Origin: Fibrobacter sp.
GTDB taxonomy: Bacteria > Fibrobacterota > Fibrobacteria > Fibrobacterales > Fibrobacteraceae
Length of the DNA: 64,000 nt
Assembly (NCBI GenBank): GCA_024398875.1
Contig: JAKSIJ010000010.1
Span: 1-64,000, forward strand
Reading direction: 5' to 3'
The notes below the pieces were generated by a model. That model was not told the DNA's origin and did no database searches. It was given only the letters and a program-made list of their open reading frames with translations. Of the stretch, positions 54,099 through 64,000 are shown piece by piece; within the stretch, counting starts at the first letter, position 1; each line of letters opens with the position of its first letter. The position numbers and the translations under genes are program-made.

Positions 54099-55358
54099 AT
54101 GTCCGTAGAAATCAAAGAAACAAGCGCAACAGTGCGTACTCTTGAAGTGACCATCCCCCAGGCTGATTTGAAGGCCCCCTTTGAAAAGAAGCTCTCCCAG
54201 TACAAGAAGCAGGTGGCTTTGAAGGGATTCCGCCAGGGTCAGGTGCCCAAGGCTATGATTTTGAAGCAGTTTGGCGACAGCATCCGTCACGAAGTGGTGA
54301 ATGAGACTATCGATGCCGTGCTCAACGAAGAGTTGAAGAAGGCAAACATCATCCCCGTTGGCCAGTTGAAGGTGAAGGATTTCAAGGACGACAAGGAAAA
54401 CGACATCAAGATTGTTGTGGAAGCTGAAATTGACCCGGAAATCGACATCAAGGGTTATGACAATACGGGTATTACCGTTCCGGCTACCGCTGTGCATGAG
54501 GAAGAAGTCCAAGCTGAGTTCGACCGCCTGGTCCAGATGTGGAGCAAGGACGAACACGTGGACCGCGCCGCAGGCAAGGGTGACGTAGTTGTAGGCAACT
54601 ACGAAGAAGTAGTAATTGATGGTGAAAAGCAGGAACTTCCTGAAAATCGTGAATTCCGTAGCCTCCTCGGTGAATCTGCTTCTCCGGGATTTGATGAAGG
54701 CCTCATGGGCGTTAAGGCTGGCGAAAAGAAGGAAATCAACTTCAAGTATCCGGATGACCACAAGGATGAACGTTATCGCGGCAAGACTGCCCAGTTCAAG
54801 GTGGAAGTGACGGACGTTCGTGAAGTTGTGGCTCCTACTTTCGATGAAGAATTCTGCAAGCAGGTTGGCGTGAAGGACGTAGAGGAATTGAAGTCCAACT
54901 TGGCTGAAAGCCTCGCCAACCAGAAGAAGGACGCTGCCAAGACCAAGGCCGTGAACGAAGCTATCGACAAGCTCATTGAGCAGAACCCGTTTGAAGTTCC
55001 TGCTGGCCGCGTGCGCGACCTCATCAAGTGGTCCATGAATCGTAACGTCCAGGATCCTAAGGATGCCGTGGAACCCACAGACGAACAGATTAAGGACATG
55101 GGTCCGGAAGCTATCCGCGAAATCAAGAAGCACCGCATTTTGGAATTTGTTGCAACAAAGGAAAAGATCAAGGCATCTCAGGCTGCTGTGGATGCTCGTC
55201 TCCAGGAAATGGCGAATGCCTATCACGTGGACTTTGAAACCCTCAAGGGCCACTTCCGCCAGTCTGGCCGTATCAACGGTCTCCGGGACGAACTCCGCTT
55301 CCAGATGGCTGCCGACTTCATCGTGGGGATTCGCCCCGCGGCTGAAGAAACCAAGTAA
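54099..55358 (+). CDS. tig: Trigger factor
   Basis: 419 residues. N-terminal ribosome-binding domain with KGFRQGQVPKAMI (family signature GFRxGxxP), central FKBP-like isomerase domain (about 150-240; DVVVGNYEEVVIDGEKQ), and a helical chaperone arm to the end. It folds nascent chains at the L23 site. Heads the tig-clpP-clpX-lon cluster. Confidence 0.94.
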   Translation: MSVEIKETSATVRTLEVTIPQADLKAPFEKKLSQYKKQVALKGFRQGQVPKAMILKQFGDSIRHEVVNETIDAVLNEELKKANIIPVGQLKVKDFKDDKENDIKIVVEAEIDPEIDIKGYDNTGITVPATAVHEEEVQAEFDRLVQMWSKDEHVDRAAGKGDVVVGNYEEVVIDGEKQELPENREFRSLLGESASPGFDEGLMGVKAGEKKEINFKYPDDHKDERYRGKTAQFKVEVTDVREVVAPTFDEEFCKQVGVKDVEELKSNLAESLANQKKDAAKTKAVNEAIDKLIEQNPFEVPAGRVRDLIKWSMNRNVQDPKDAVEPTDEQIKDMGPEAIREIKKHRILEFVATKEKIKASQAAVDARLQEMANAYHVDFETLKGHFRQSGRINGLRDELRFQMAADFIVGIRPAAEETK

Positions 55359-55370
55359 TATAGAGGTAAT

Positions 55371-55961
55371 ATGATTATTCCTACCGTCATTGAGACCACC
55401 GGACGCGGTGAACGCGCCTACGATATCTACTCCCGCCTGTTGAAGGAGCGCATCATCTTCTTGGGGACCCCCATCAACGATGAAGTGGCCAACAACGTCA
55501 TGGCGCAGTTGATTTTCTTGGAATACGAAAATCCGGAGAAGGATATCACGCTGTACATCAACAGCCCCGGTGGTTACGTGTCGGCAGGCCTCGCCATCTA
55601 TGACACCATGCAGCATGTGCGGCCAAACATTGCCACCATCTGCATTGGTAGTTGCGCCTCCATGGCTGCAGTGCTTTTGGCTGCGGGCACTAAGGGCAAG
55701 CGCTATGCGCTGCCGCATTCCCGCATTATGCTGCACCAGCCATCCGGTGCTGCCACGGGACAGTCTTCTGATATCCAGATTACGGCGAAGGAAATTGTCC
55801 GCACTAAGGATACCTTGACTGAGATTGTGGCGAAGCATACCGGAAAGGCTATTGACGAAGTCCGCAAGAAGACGGACCGCGATTTCTATATGGGACCGGA
55901 GGAAGCCAAGGAATTTGGCGTCATCGACGAAATCTTCGTCCCGAGAAAAGAGGGAGTCTAA
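55371..55961 (+). CDS. clpP: ATP-dependent Clp protease proteolytic subunit
   Basis: 196 residues; catalytic Ser in [14 protein letters not shown], His in HSRIMLHQP, Asp in the KTDRDFYM segment. [16 protein letters not shown] start matches the mature region, with only a short prosequence. Forms the 14-mer degraded with ClpX. Twelve bases after tig. Confidence 0.96.
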   Translation: MIIPTVIETTGRGERAYDIYSRLLKERIIFLGTPINDEVANNVMAQLIFLEYENPEKDITLYINSPGGYVSAGLAIYDTMQHVRPNIATICIGSCASMAAVLLAAGTKGKRYALPHSRIMLHQPSGAATGQSSDIQITAKEIVRTKDTLTEIVAKHTGKAIDEVRKKTDRDFYMGPEEAKEFGVIDEIFVPRKEGV

Positions 55962-55966
55962 CTTTC

Positions 55967-57268
55967 ATGTACCGAAACGGAAGGAACCATCCTGCTGTCA
56001 CTTGTAGCTTCTGCGGTAAGCCTGCAGAACAAGTGGAGAAGATGATTACGGGAGCCGGAGTCCAGATCTGCAGTGACTGCGTGACCATGTGCCATCGCAT
56101 CATTGAAGAGGACCGCGCTCGCGCTCAGCAGAAGGAACAAGAAGTTGCCGCTGCTGTGGAGAAACCCCTTCCGCGTCCCTCTGAAATCAAGGCCCACCTG
56201 GATGAATTCGTCATCGGTCAGGAAGAAGCCAAGAAGGCTCTCTCTGTGGCCGTGTATAACCACTACAAACGCCTCCGTTATCGTCAGGCTCACAAGGATG
56301 AGAATGATGTGGAGGTAGAAAAGTCCAACCTGCTTTTGGTAGGGCCTACAGGCTCGGGCAAGACGCTTTTGGCCCAGACCATGGCGCGCTTTTTGGATGT
56401 GCCCTTCACGATTGCTGACGCTACCGTCCTTACGGAAGCGGGCTATGTGGGCGAAGATGTGGAGAACATCCTGGTTCGTTTGCTCCAGGCTGCCGACTAC
56501 AATGTAGAGAAGGCGGAACGGGGCATCATCTTTGTGGATGAAATCGACAAGATTGCAAGGAAGACGGCGAACCCTTCCATCACTCGCGATGTGAGTGGTG
56601 AAGGTGTGCAGCAGGGTCTTCTGAAAATTCTGGAAGGGACTGTGGCTGCGGTGCCGCCTAAGGGTGGACGCAAGCATCCGGAACAGGCGTTGGTGCAGAT
56701 CAACACCCGGAACATTCTCTTCATTTGCGGCGGTGCCTTCGAGACCCTCGACAAGATTATCGCCCAGCGCGTGAACAAGGGCGGCATGGGTTTTGGCGCC
56801 GACATCCGTAGCGAATCTGACAATACCTTGAGCGAACTCTTCAAGCAGTTGGAGCCGGATGACCTTATCAAGTTTGGCCTTATTCCCGAGATTGTGGGAC
56901 GCCTCCCTATTGCTGTTGCTTTGGAAGAACTGGACGAGAGTGCCCTTCTGAATATTTTGACAGAGCCGAAGAACGCTTTGGTGAAGCAGTTCAAGAAGCT
57001 TTTCTCCATGGATGGCATTGAACTGGAAATCACTCGTGATGCCCTCAAGGAAATCGTGCACGAGACCATGAGCCGTAAGACAGGTGCCCGCGGGCTTCGT
57101 TCCGTGATGGAGCGCGTGCTGCAGCAGGCCATGTTCGAGATGCCGGGCTCCGACGTGAAGAAGTTGTCCCTTACCGCTGAGATGGTGAGGAAGGGCCTTA
57201 CCGTTGCGACTGCTGGGTCAAAGAAAAATTCCAGTTCCACAAAGAAAGTAAACAAGAAAGTCGCTTAG
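55967..57268 (+). CDS. clpX: ATP-dependent Clp protease ATPase subunit ClpX
   Basis: 433 residues. N-terminal zinc finger [14 protein letters not shown]...CSDCV, Walker [13 protein letters not shown], Walker [12 protein letters not shown] and the [12 protein letters not shown] loop. Unfolds substrates for ClpP. A short Ser/Lys-rich tail ([12 protein letters not shown]) is not part of the conserved body. Starts five bases after clpP. Confidence 0.96.
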   Translation: MYRNGRNHPAVTCSFCGKPAEQVEKMITGAGVQICSDCVTMCHRIIEEDRARAQQKEQEVAAAVEKPLPRPSEIKAHLDEFVIGQEEAKKALSVAVYNHYKRLRYRQAHKDENDVEVEKSNLLLVGPTGSGKTLLAQTMARFLDVPFTIADATVLTEAGYVGEDVENILVRLLQAADYNVEKAERGIIFVDEIDKIARKTANPSITRDVSGEGVQQGLLKILEGTVAAVPPKGGRKHPEQALVQINTRNILFICGGAFETLDKIIAQRVNKGGMGFGADIRSESDNTLSELFKQLEPDDLIKFGLIPEIVGRLPIAVALEELDESALLNILTEPKNALVKQFKKLFSMDGIELEITRDALKEIVHETMSRKTGARGLRSVMERVLQQAMFEMPGSDVKKLSLTAEMVRKGLTVATAGSKKNSSSTKKVNKKVA

Positions 57269-57317
57269 AATGCGCACGCCGTTCCAGTAAAAAAGTTTTG
57301 AATAGCGCGAGTTTCTG

Positions 57318-59831
57318 ATGAATACCTTCGATTTTAAAAAGAGTTTTGCGCTTCTCCCTTTGCGAGATGCTGTTGTATTCCCCATGACCACCCGCCGCAT
57401 TCTGGTGGGTCGCGAAATGTCTCTCAAGGCCTTGGAATATGCCGAGGCTCATGACAATGAAATTATTTTGGCCGCACAAATGGACATCAACATGGAGGAA
57501 ATCAAGAACCCCATGCTGGATTTGTATTCCGTGGGTGTGGCTGCCCATGTGTCCAATGTGACGCCATTCCCCAACGGCTGCGTGAAGGTTGTGCTGGAAG
57601 GGGAGTTTGTGGTGGACCTCCGTTCCATTGTTGTGGAAGATGGAATGTTCAAGGCGACTGCCGCCCCTCGAAAAGAAGTGGCCAAGGAAAACGAGAAGAG
57701 CAAGGCCTTCAGCGAGGTGCTCACCAAGTTTAGGGAATACGCAGTCAAGCGTAACATTGCCGAAGGAATGGTGGACGCCTTCTTTGGCATGGAAAACCAT
57801 TTGAACGCCTATTATGGAATGATTCCCTTTTTGCAGGTTTCCCTTGCAGAAAAGCAGTCCTTCTTGGAGATGAATTCTCTGGATGAGATGGCGGAACGCC
57901 TGATGGCGCTCATGGAAGTTTCGGAAGACAACGAGAATGTGCTGGTGAAGGTGCAGCAGAATGTGCGCCAGAAGATGGCCCAGCAGCAGAAGGAATGGTT
58001 TATTTCCGAGCAGATCCGCCAACTTCAGGATGAATTGAACGATGGCGAGAATGGCACCGCAGAGCCAGACCAGCTCCTCAAAAAATTGAAGGCGAAGAAT
58101 TTCTCCCCTGCCATCATGGAAAAGATGGAAGAGGAAATTAGCCGCATGCGCCTGATGCACCCCACTACGCCGGAATATGCGGTGTGCCGCAATTATGTGG
58201 ACTGGTTCCTTTCTATGCCTTATGGGGTTTACAACGAAACGGTTTTGAATCTGAAGAAGGTGAAGTCGGAACTGGATGCCAAGCATTTTGGTTTGGACAA
58301 AGTAAAGGACCGTATTCTGGAATATGTGGCTGTGCTGAAGCTTACGGGCACGGAAAAGCATGCGCCTATTCTTTGCTTGGTTGGCCCTCCGGGTGTTGGC
58401 AAGACGACGCTTGTGGAATCCATTGCAAAGGCCATGCAGCGGAGTTTTGTGCGCATTACCTTGGGTGGAGTTCGCGATGAAGCTGAAATTCGCGGACATC
58501 GCCGCACGTACATTGGCGCCATGCCTGGCCGCTTTATTCAGGCACTCCGCCGCGCCAAGTGCATGAATCCGGTGATTTTGTTGGATGAGATTGACAAGAT
58601 GGCCAGCGATTTCCGTGGCGACCCAGCCAGCGCATTGTTGGAAGTTTTGGACCCGGAACAGAATCACGACTTTAGCGACCACTTCATGGAAGTGGGCCTG
58701 GATTTGAGCCGTGTGCTGTTTATCGCTACGGCAAACTCCGAGGCGGAAATTCCCGATGCATTGCGGGATCGTTTGGAGATTGTGCGCCTGCCGGGATATT
58801 ACGCTCACGAGAAGAAGCAGATTGCGGGGAAGTTCCTAATCCCGAAGATTTGCGAGCGGAGTGGCGTTGCCCTCGGTAAGGACGTGAAGTTTTCGGATGA
58901 TGTCATCGAGACGGTCATTCGGCAGTACACGCGCGAGGCTGGCGTTCGCGAACTGGAACGCTGCCTGGAAAGCGCTGTGCGGCACCGTGCCAAAGAGATG
59001 GTCATTGGCAAGAAGGTGAAGCCGGAACTGACGGAAAAGCAGTTGCAGGAATACCTGGGCGTGCCTCGCTTTTTGGAGAACCGCCTGCCGGCTCCTGGCC
59101 GCTGTGGCGTGATCACGGGCCTTGCCTGGACAAGCGTTGGTGGCGAAATCCTTTTGCTGGAATGCATGCTGTTGAGCGGTAAGGGTCACCTGATTATGAC
59201 GGGCAAGCTTGGCGACGTGATGAAGGAATCCGCCCAGATTGCCTTGAGCCTTGTGCGCGAGAGATTGCGCCGCTACGGTATTGATCCGGAGATTGTGCGG
59301 AAGACGGACATCCACATTCACGTGCCAGAGGGCGCCGTGCCGAAGGATGGTCCTTCTGCAGGTATTGCCCTGACGCTAGCGCTGTTGAGTGCCTTTACCC
59401 GCACGCCAGTTTCTCCGGAGATTGCGTTCACGGGCGAGGTGAGCCTTACGGGCGATTTGCTCCCCATTGGTGGCTTGAATGAGAAGGCCTTGGCCGCTCA
59501 GGAAGCGGGCGTGAAGACGCTCTATTTGCCGGTAGGGAACCAGAAGGATGTGACGGAACTTCCGGCGCCTGCGAAGAAGGGTCTGAAGATTTTCACCAAG
59601 AAGCACATTGACGACATTGTGAATGAACTCATGCCGCCAAAGAATCCGCCCAAAGGTTCACTGGCTGGCACGTCGCGGGCAGGTTCACAGGCTGGTACGG
59701 CGCGGAAAAGTTCATCGCGGGCCAAAACGGCTGCCGCGGGCAAAGGCCGCGCGGCAAAAAGTACAGTAACGGGAAAGAAACCCGCTGCGAGTCATAGCCG
59801 CGCAACGAAGTCTATTTCGAAAAAACGCTGA
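57318..59831 (+). CDS. lon: ATP-dependent protease Lon
   Basis: 837 residues. N-terminal substrate-binding domain (LPLRDAVVFPMTTRRILVG), AAA+ domain with Walker A GPPGVGKTT (about 356), and protease domain with catalytic Ser near 680 in PKDGPSAGIALTLAL and Lys near 723 in GGLNEKALAAQ. Residues about 777-837 are an unusual basic, Ser/Ala/Gly/Lys-rich, probably disordered tail. Follows clpX; degrades misfolded and regulatory proteins. Confidence 0.95.
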   Translation: MNTFDFKKSFALLPLRDAVVFPMTTRRILVGREMSLKALEYAEAHDNEIILAAQMDINMEEIKNPMLDLYSVGVAAHVSNVTPFPNGCVKVVLEGEFVVDLRSIVVEDGMFKATAAPRKEVAKENEKSKAFSEVLTKFREYAVKRNIAEGMVDAFFGMENHLNAYYGMIPFLQVSLAEKQSFLEMNSLDEMAERLMALMEVSEDNENVLVKVQQNVRQKMAQQQKEWFISEQIRQLQDELNDGENGTAEPDQLLKKLKAKNFSPAIMEKMEEEISRMRLMHPTTPEYAVCRNYVDWFLSMPYGVYNETVLNLKKVKSELDAKHFGLDKVKDRILEYVAVLKLTGTEKHAPILCLVGPPGVGKTTLVESIAKAMQRSFVRITLGGVRDEAEIRGHRRTYIGAMPGRFIQALRRAKCMNPVILLDEIDKMASDFRGDPASALLEVLDPEQNHDFSDHFMEVGLDLSRVLFIATANSEAEIPDALRDRLEIVRLPGYYAHEKKQIAGKFLIPKICERSGVALGKDVKFSDDVIETVIRQYTREAGVRELERCLESAVRHRAKEMVIGKKVKPELTEKQLQEYLGVPRFLENRLPAPGRCGVITGLAWTSVGGEILLLECMLLSGKGHLIMTGKLGDVMKESAQIALSLVRERLRRYGIDPEIVRKTDIHIHVPEGAVPKDGPSAGIALTLALLSAFTRTPVSPEIAFTGEVSLTGDLLPIGGLNEKALAAQEAGVKTLYLPVGNQKDVTELPAPAKKGLKIFTKKHIDDIVNELMPPKNPPKGSLAGTSRAGSQAGTARKSSSRAKTAAAGKGRAAKSTVTGKKPAASHSRATKSISKKR

Positions 59832-59865
59832 AAATAGTCGGCAATATTTCGCACAGAAAATAAAT

Positions 59866-59898
59866 GAAAAAAGCGATGCTTACAGCACCGCTTTTTAT
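59866..59898. terminator. Bidirectional terminator between lon and pta
   Basis: AAAAAGCG and CGCTTTTT arms with an inner GCT/AGC pair, giving A-run and T-run on both sides. It lies 35 bases after the lon stop and about 70 bases after the pta stop on the other strand. Confidence 0.8.
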
Positions 59899-59969
59899 AG
59901 GCGATTTCGTTACGAGAGCATCGTCAGATCAGAGAAGATTATCCTGATTCTAGCCGATGCGGTCTTCTT

Positions 59970-61373
59970 TTACACCTGAGCCTGAACAGCGGTCAGTGCG
60001 ATGGTATAGACGATGTCTTCCACCAGGGCGCCGCGGCTGAGGTCGTTCACAGGCTTTGCGAGGCCCTGAAGCATAGGCCCGATGGCGATGGTGCCCTGGG
60101 CGCTGCGCTGCACAGCCTTGTAGCCGATGTTGCCTGCAGAGAGGCTGGGGAACACGAACACGGTTGCCTTGCCGGCTACAGCGCTACCGGGGGCCTTCAG
60201 CTGGCCAACGCTTTCCACGGTGGCGGCATCATACTGGAGAGGGCCATCGATGGCGAGTTCCGGATGTTCGGCCTTGAGCTTTGCAGCAGCTTCACGAACC
60301 ATGTCTGCGTCAGGACCCTTGCCGCTATTGAAGGTGGAGTAGCTCAGGAGAGCCACGCGGCTGGGGAGGCCGAAGGCCTTTGCGGTTTCATCGCACTGGA
60401 GGGCGATGCCTGCAAGTTCTTCTGCAGTGGGGTTCAGGTTGATGGCGCAGTCGCCATAGACGTATGTCTGGCCAGGCATGCACATAAAGAACACGGAGCT
60501 CACGGACTTCACGCCAGGAGCAGTCTTGATGACTTGGAGAGCCGGGCGGAGCGTGTCTGCGGTGGAATGGATGGCGCCAGAAACCAGGCCGTCCACTTCA
60601 CCCATCTTGAGCATCATAGTGGCAAGCATCACGTTGTCGGCGAGAGCGGCGCGGGCGGCTTCTTCCGTCATGCCTTTTGCCTTGCGGAGTTCCACCAGAG
60701 TGGGCACGTACTTTTCTGCAAGTTCTGCACTGGGCTCGATGATTTCGATGTTTGCGGGGAGGGTGACGCCCTCGGCTTTTGCGGTGGCTTCGATGTCAGC
60801 CTTCTTGCCCACGAGAACGGGCACTGCAATCTTCCTTTCTACGGCGAGGCAGGCGGCCTTGATGGTGCGCGGTTCTGCGCCTTCAGGGAGCACGATGCGC
60901 TTGATGGACTTGCTGGCCTTTTGGAGGAGACCGGCGCGGAACATGGCCTGAGAGGTTTTGCGTTCGGCGGCAGGGGCAGCAAGGTTTTCTGCCAGGCACT
61001 TTTCGCATTTGAGCAAGCGGCAATCGCAGAACATATCTGCATCTTCGTCGGTAGCAAAAATCTTGGCGTCGAGAGCGGTAGCCAAAAGTTCGTTGAACTT
61101 GTGGGCCACAACAGCATTCATGCCAATCGCACCTTCAACAACCACGGCGTCCACCTTGGAGAAATCCTGCTTGATGAAGTCGGCGCAGATTTTTTCCATC
61201 AGGGCTGGAGCGGCGTGGTCCTTCAAAAGAGCCACGGCTTCATTAGCGCTGATTGCGGCTGTTGCGCTGTAAGTTGCAGAAGTCATGCCAGCCTTGGCGA
61301 CGGCATCCACAACACACTGTACTTTTGCTTTCATGTCCGCTTCGGCTGCGGCAACCAAAATAACTCGATTCAT
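59970..61373 (-). CDS. pta: Phosphate acetyltransferase
   Basis: 467 residues from ATG 61371-61373, with AAGGAAG seven bases upstream; the frame upstream of it to 61442 is shadow. The C-terminal 330 residues are the PTA/PTB domain ([52 protein letters not shown]). The N-terminal 140 residues are much shorter than in long E. coli-type Pta, and end in a cysteine cluster [11 protein letters not shown] (C-x-C-x4-C-x2-C). It makes acetyl-CoA and phosphate from acetyl phosphate or the reverse, for acetate formation. Fourteen bases after the RNase gene, so probably in its operon. Confidence 0.9.
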   Translation of the reverse strand: MNRVILVAAAEADMKAKVQCVVDAVAKAGMTSATYSATAAISANEAVALLKDHAAPALMEKICADFIKQDFSKVDAVVVEGAIGMNAVVAHKFNELLATALDAKIFATDEDADMFCDCRLLKCEKCLAENLAAPAAERKTSQAMFRAGLLQKASKSIKRIVLPEGAEPRTIKAACLAVERKIAVPVLVGKKADIEATAKAEGVTLPANIEIIEPSAELAEKYVPTLVELRKAKGMTEEAARAALADNVMLATMMLKMGEVDGLVSGAIHSTADTLRPALQVIKTAPGVKSVSSVFFMCMPGQTYVYGDCAINLNPTAEELAGIALQCDETAKAFGLPSRVALLSYSTFNSGKGPDADMVREAAAKLKAEHPELAIDGPLQYDAATVESVGQLKAPGSAVAGKATVFVFPSLSAGNIGYKAVQRSAQGTIAIGPMLQGLAKPVNDLSRGALVEDIVYTIALTAVQAQV

Positions 61374-61387
61374 AATATCTTCCTTTT

Positions 61388-64000
61388 TTATGCAAAATTG
61401 TATTCGTCGGTAATGTCTTCTTCGTCCTTGTTGTACATCCAATACTGATTTACGTAAGCGTATTCATCTTCGACCAGATTGATCTTCATGAAGTGCTTAG
61501 TTTCCAGGTAATGGAATAGGAGGGCGTCGTTCTCGCTGAGGGCATCCACCATGGGGGAGCTCACCACGAGAGTGACTTCGCGGAGGTGTCCCTTGTTGTA
61601 GGCGCGAGACATCCAGCGGTCGATCATGCCGAGGGTCGCTTCCAGCGTGACGATGCGTCCGCCGCCACGGCAAATGGGGCAGAGTTCCGTCTTTTCGGTC
61701 ATGAGGTTCACGCGGACGCGCTTGCGGGTCACTTCCATGACGCCAAAGCGGCCGATGGGGGCCGGGCTGATGGGAGCCTTGTCGCGACGGATGGCCTTGC
61801 GGAATTCCTGGAAGACTGCTTCCCGGTCACCATCGGATTCCATAGGAATGTACTTGATGATGATGAGGCCGCCCACATCGCGAAGGCGAAGTTGCTTTGC
61901 GATTTCGCGACAGGCGTAGAGGTTCGTTTCCAGAATGGTCTTGGCAGAATCCTTGCCTGCGTTCCGAGGCATGTTCACATTGATGGACACGAGGGCTTCC
62001 GTCTGCTCGATGGTCAAACTTCCCTTGTTGTAGAGGGAAATGCGACGCTGCAGGGAGCGGGAGTAGTCGTTCTCAATCTTGAAGTGCTCGAACAGGCTTT
62101 CGTTCTTGTTCCAGAGTTTCACCTTGTTCAGCTTGTCCGGAGAAAGCACCTTCAGGTAATCCCGGAGGGCGATGTATTCGTCCCGGTTGTCGATGTACAC
62201 ATAGTCGGTGTTTTCGCCAAAGTATTCGCGGACCGTCTGCTCGATGGAATCGGATTCCTCGTAGATGCAAGTTTCGGCAGGTTGGTTTTCGAAGTTGAAC
62301 TTCGTCTGTTCCCATTTGCTTTCCAGTTCGCGCATCTGCTTACTGATTTCAAATTCGGATTCGCTCAGGCCGTTGGTGCGGACGATGTAACCCACGTCGC
62401 GACCCTTGAGGCGGCGAACCACCTTCTTGAATTCACGACGCTTGGCGGGGTCTCGTTCCCGTTTGGAAACACCGATGAAGTTGGTGCCCGGCATGCAAAC
62501 CAGGAATCGGCCTGCAAAGCTTAAATGGGTCGTGAGGCGAGCGCCCTTGGTGCTGATGGGTTCCTTTACCACCTGCACCATGATTTCCTGGCCTTCCTTG
62601 AGAATCTTGTCGATGGAGATTTCCTTTGCCACTCCACCCTGGTCATCATCATCGCCGTATTCCTTGCTCAGAAGTGCGTCGCGGTCCATGGCGTCTTCCT
62701 GATGGAGGAAGCCGGCCTTTTCCATGCCGATGTCGATGAAGGCTGCCTTCAGTGCGGGGAGCACCTTCTGGACTACGCCCTTGTAAATGTTTCCGAGGAC
62801 GCGGGTAGAGGAAACGCTTTCCACCACAAGTTCCGCAAGTTCACCATCTTCCATAATGGCGATGCGCTTTTCGTAAGGTGTCTTGCTGATGAGGATTTCG
62901 CGCTTGCACTTGTTGCGGCCACGTTCGTTCTTCAGGCGCTTCGGTGGGCGGATGCCCTCGTCGTCAGCAAAGTTGTAAAGGTCTGTGATGTCTTCCTTGT
63001 CGGAATTGTACATCCAGAACTGGTTCACCTGGGCGTGGTCGTCTTCGATGAGTTCCACAGACATCTGGTGCTTGAATTCCAGATAGTGGAGCATTCTCGC
63101 TCTATCGTTTACGAGAACCTGCACCATGGGGGAGCCGACTACCAGCGTGACGTTCTTCAGGTTGCCTTTTGCGTGGGCACGGGCCATCCAGCGGTCAATC
63201 ATGCCGAGGGTGGATTCCAAGGTGGCGATGCGCCCGCCGCCACAGCAGACGGGGCAGAACCTTGTCTTGCCGGCATCGTGCATGCGAGTGCGGGTAATCT
63301 CCATGAGGCCAAACTGGCTGATGGGCGAAGGAATCACATCCCCCTTATCGCGGCGGGCCGCCTTGCAGAATTCCTGGAAAACCGTATCCCGGTCCGCATC
63401 CGTCTCCATGTCAATGAAGTCCACGATGACGATTCCGCTCACATCGCGCAGGCGCAGCTGTTTCGCAATTTCGCGGCAGGCGTCGATGTTTGTCTCCAGG
63501 ATGATTTTGCCCTGGTCTTTTCCGTGAACCTTCGGACCCGTGTTCACGTCGATGGACATAAGGGCTTCCGTCTGCTCGATGACCAGGTTTCCACCGCGGG
63601 GCAGCGGAACTTGGCGCTGGAGGGAACGGGCGTAGTCGTTTTCGATTTTGAAGTATTCGAAAAGGCTTTCGTTGGAACTCCACAGCTTTACCTTGTCCAG
63701 CATGTTGGGGGCAATCTGCTTCAGGGTGTCTCTGATGGAGAAATATTCGTCCCGGTTGTCGATGTACACGTAATCCGTGTCGTCATTGAAGTATTCGCTG
63801 AGGGCCTGCTCCATGGAACCTGCTTCTTCATAGATGCAGGTTCTGGCCGGCTGGGCTGCAAAATTGTCCTTGGTGGCAAACCACTTGTCTTCCAGAGTCC
63901 GCATCTGCTGCTGGAGGCTTTCCTCGCTAGCACTCATGCCCTCGGTGCGCACAATGTAGCCCACATCGCGCGCCTTGAGGTGGTTCACCGCCCGCTTGAT
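61388..64000 (-). CDS. RNase E/G-family protein, tandem fusion with inactive second copy (partial, 5' end outside window)
   Basis: The frame is open to the window edge, so the N-terminus lies outside. Numbered from the GTG at 63988, copy 1 (to about 335) lacks only its start. It has SIDVNTG with metal-binding Asp147, VDFIDM with Asp190, and the Zn-link CPVC (245-248). After a short linker (about 340-360), copy 2 (about 361-866) starts afresh with [15 protein letters not shown], then S1-domain and full catalytic parts. Its catalytic Asp codons are changed: SINVN at 670 (Asn) and IIIKYIPM at 712 (Lys). CPIC (770-773) is kept. In RNase E both Asp residues (E. coli D303 and D346) are needed, so copy 2 is almost surely inactive. 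No frameshift or stop separates the copies. pta follows after 14 bases. Confidence 0.93.
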   Translation of the reverse strand: MKRAVNHLKARDVGYIVRTEGMSASEESLQQQMRTLEDKWFATKDNFAAQPARTCIYEEAGSMEQALSEYFNDDTDYVYIDNRDEYFSIRDTLKQIAPNMLDKVKLWSSNESLFEYFKIENDYARSLQRQVPLPRGGNLVIEQTEALMSIDVNTGPKVHGKDQGKIILETNIDACREIAKQLRLRDVSGIVIVDFIDMETDADRDTVFQEFCKAARRDKGDVIPSPISQFGLMEITRTRMHDAGKTRFCPVCCGGGRIATLESTLGMIDRWMARAHAKGNLKNVTLVVGSPMVQVLVNDRARMLHYLEFKHQMSVELIEDDHAQVNQFWMYNSDKEDITDLYNFADDEGIRPPKRLKNERGRNKCKREILISKTPYEKRIAIMEDGELAELVVESVSSTRVLGNIYKGVVQKVLPALKAAFIDIGMEKAGFLHQEDAMDRDALLSKEYGDDDDQGGVAKEISIDKILKEGQEIMVQVVKEPISTKGARLTTHLSFAGRFLVCMPGTNFIGVSKRERDPAKRREFKKVVRRLKGRDVGYIVRTNGLSESEFEISKQMRELESKWEQTKFNFENQPAETCIYEESDSIEQTVREYFGENTDYVYIDNRDEYIALRDYLKVLSPDKLNKVKLWNKNESLFEHFKIENDYSRSLQRRISLYNKGSLTIEQTEALVSINVNMPRNAGKDSAKTILETNLYACREIAKQLRLRDVGGLIIIKYIPMESDGDREAVFQEFRKAIRRDKAPISPAPIGRFGVMEVTRKRVRVNLMTEKTELCPICRGGGRIVTLEATLGMIDRWMSRAYNKGHLREVTLVVSSPMVDALSENDALLFHYLETKHFMKINLVEDEYAYVNQYWMYNKDEEDITDEYNFA

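Noticed and set aside
54003-55838. 611-codon minus-strand frame over the tRNA, tig and clpP
   Set aside because: It crosses the tRNA-Leu and two well-supported genes in antisense.

Overview
The window looks like chromosome of a Fibrobacter-type, cellulose-degrading gut bacterium. The evidence is a lipoprotein with two Fibrobacter-type major paralogous (FISUMP) domains, two adjacent GH45 endoglucanase lipoproteins and a GH5 endoglucanase lipoprotein, long serine-rich linkers, and an Ala/Pro-rich outer-membrane protein. The species cannot be fixed from the sequence alone.

Layout. 1-2.7 kb is a decayed accessory edge: the tail of a plus-strand gene, a RhuM-family pseudogene with an internal deletion, an ORF6N-domain protein and a repeat-bearing spacer. 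2.7-10.4 kb is a tightly overlapped five-gene restriction-modification operon: C5 methylase, MORC/MutL-like GHKL ATPase with a C-terminal PD-(D/E)XK nuclease, second C5 methylase, McrB-type AAA+ GTPase and LlaJI-type nuclease. 10.4-13.2 kb holds small accessory genes: a GNAT-like protein with a small partner, a NERD protein separated from a DUF1232 protein by one in-frame amber codon, and a membrane protein with an HExxH motif. 13.2-34.3 kb mixes envelope, lipoprotein, cellulase and housekeeping genes (phosphohexomutase, PorV/PorQ-like protein, sigma-54 activator, aspartokinase behind a structured leader, TtcA, DnaN, M23-like protein, HAD protein).

34.9-48.9 kb is one long tuf-S10-spc-alpha ribosomal operon (tuf, rpsJ ... 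rplQ) ending at a strong terminator; rpsD, adk and map are missing from their usual places. 49-54 kb carries polysaccharide export, Wzz-like and Wzy-like genes, with a Wzx-like flippase gene convergent to them. A tRNA-Leu(UAG) follows, then the proteostasis cluster tig-clpP-clpX-lon. On the minus strand at the right edge are an RNase E/G gene and pta.

Most striking points: (1) the RNase E/G at the right edge is a tandem fusion of two full-length family copies, the second having lost both catalytic aspartates; (2) the restriction operon combines a LlaJI/BsuMI-like two-methylase plus McrB-like layout with a MORC-like ATPase-nuclease. Gene calls rest on reading motifs by eye; no database search was run.
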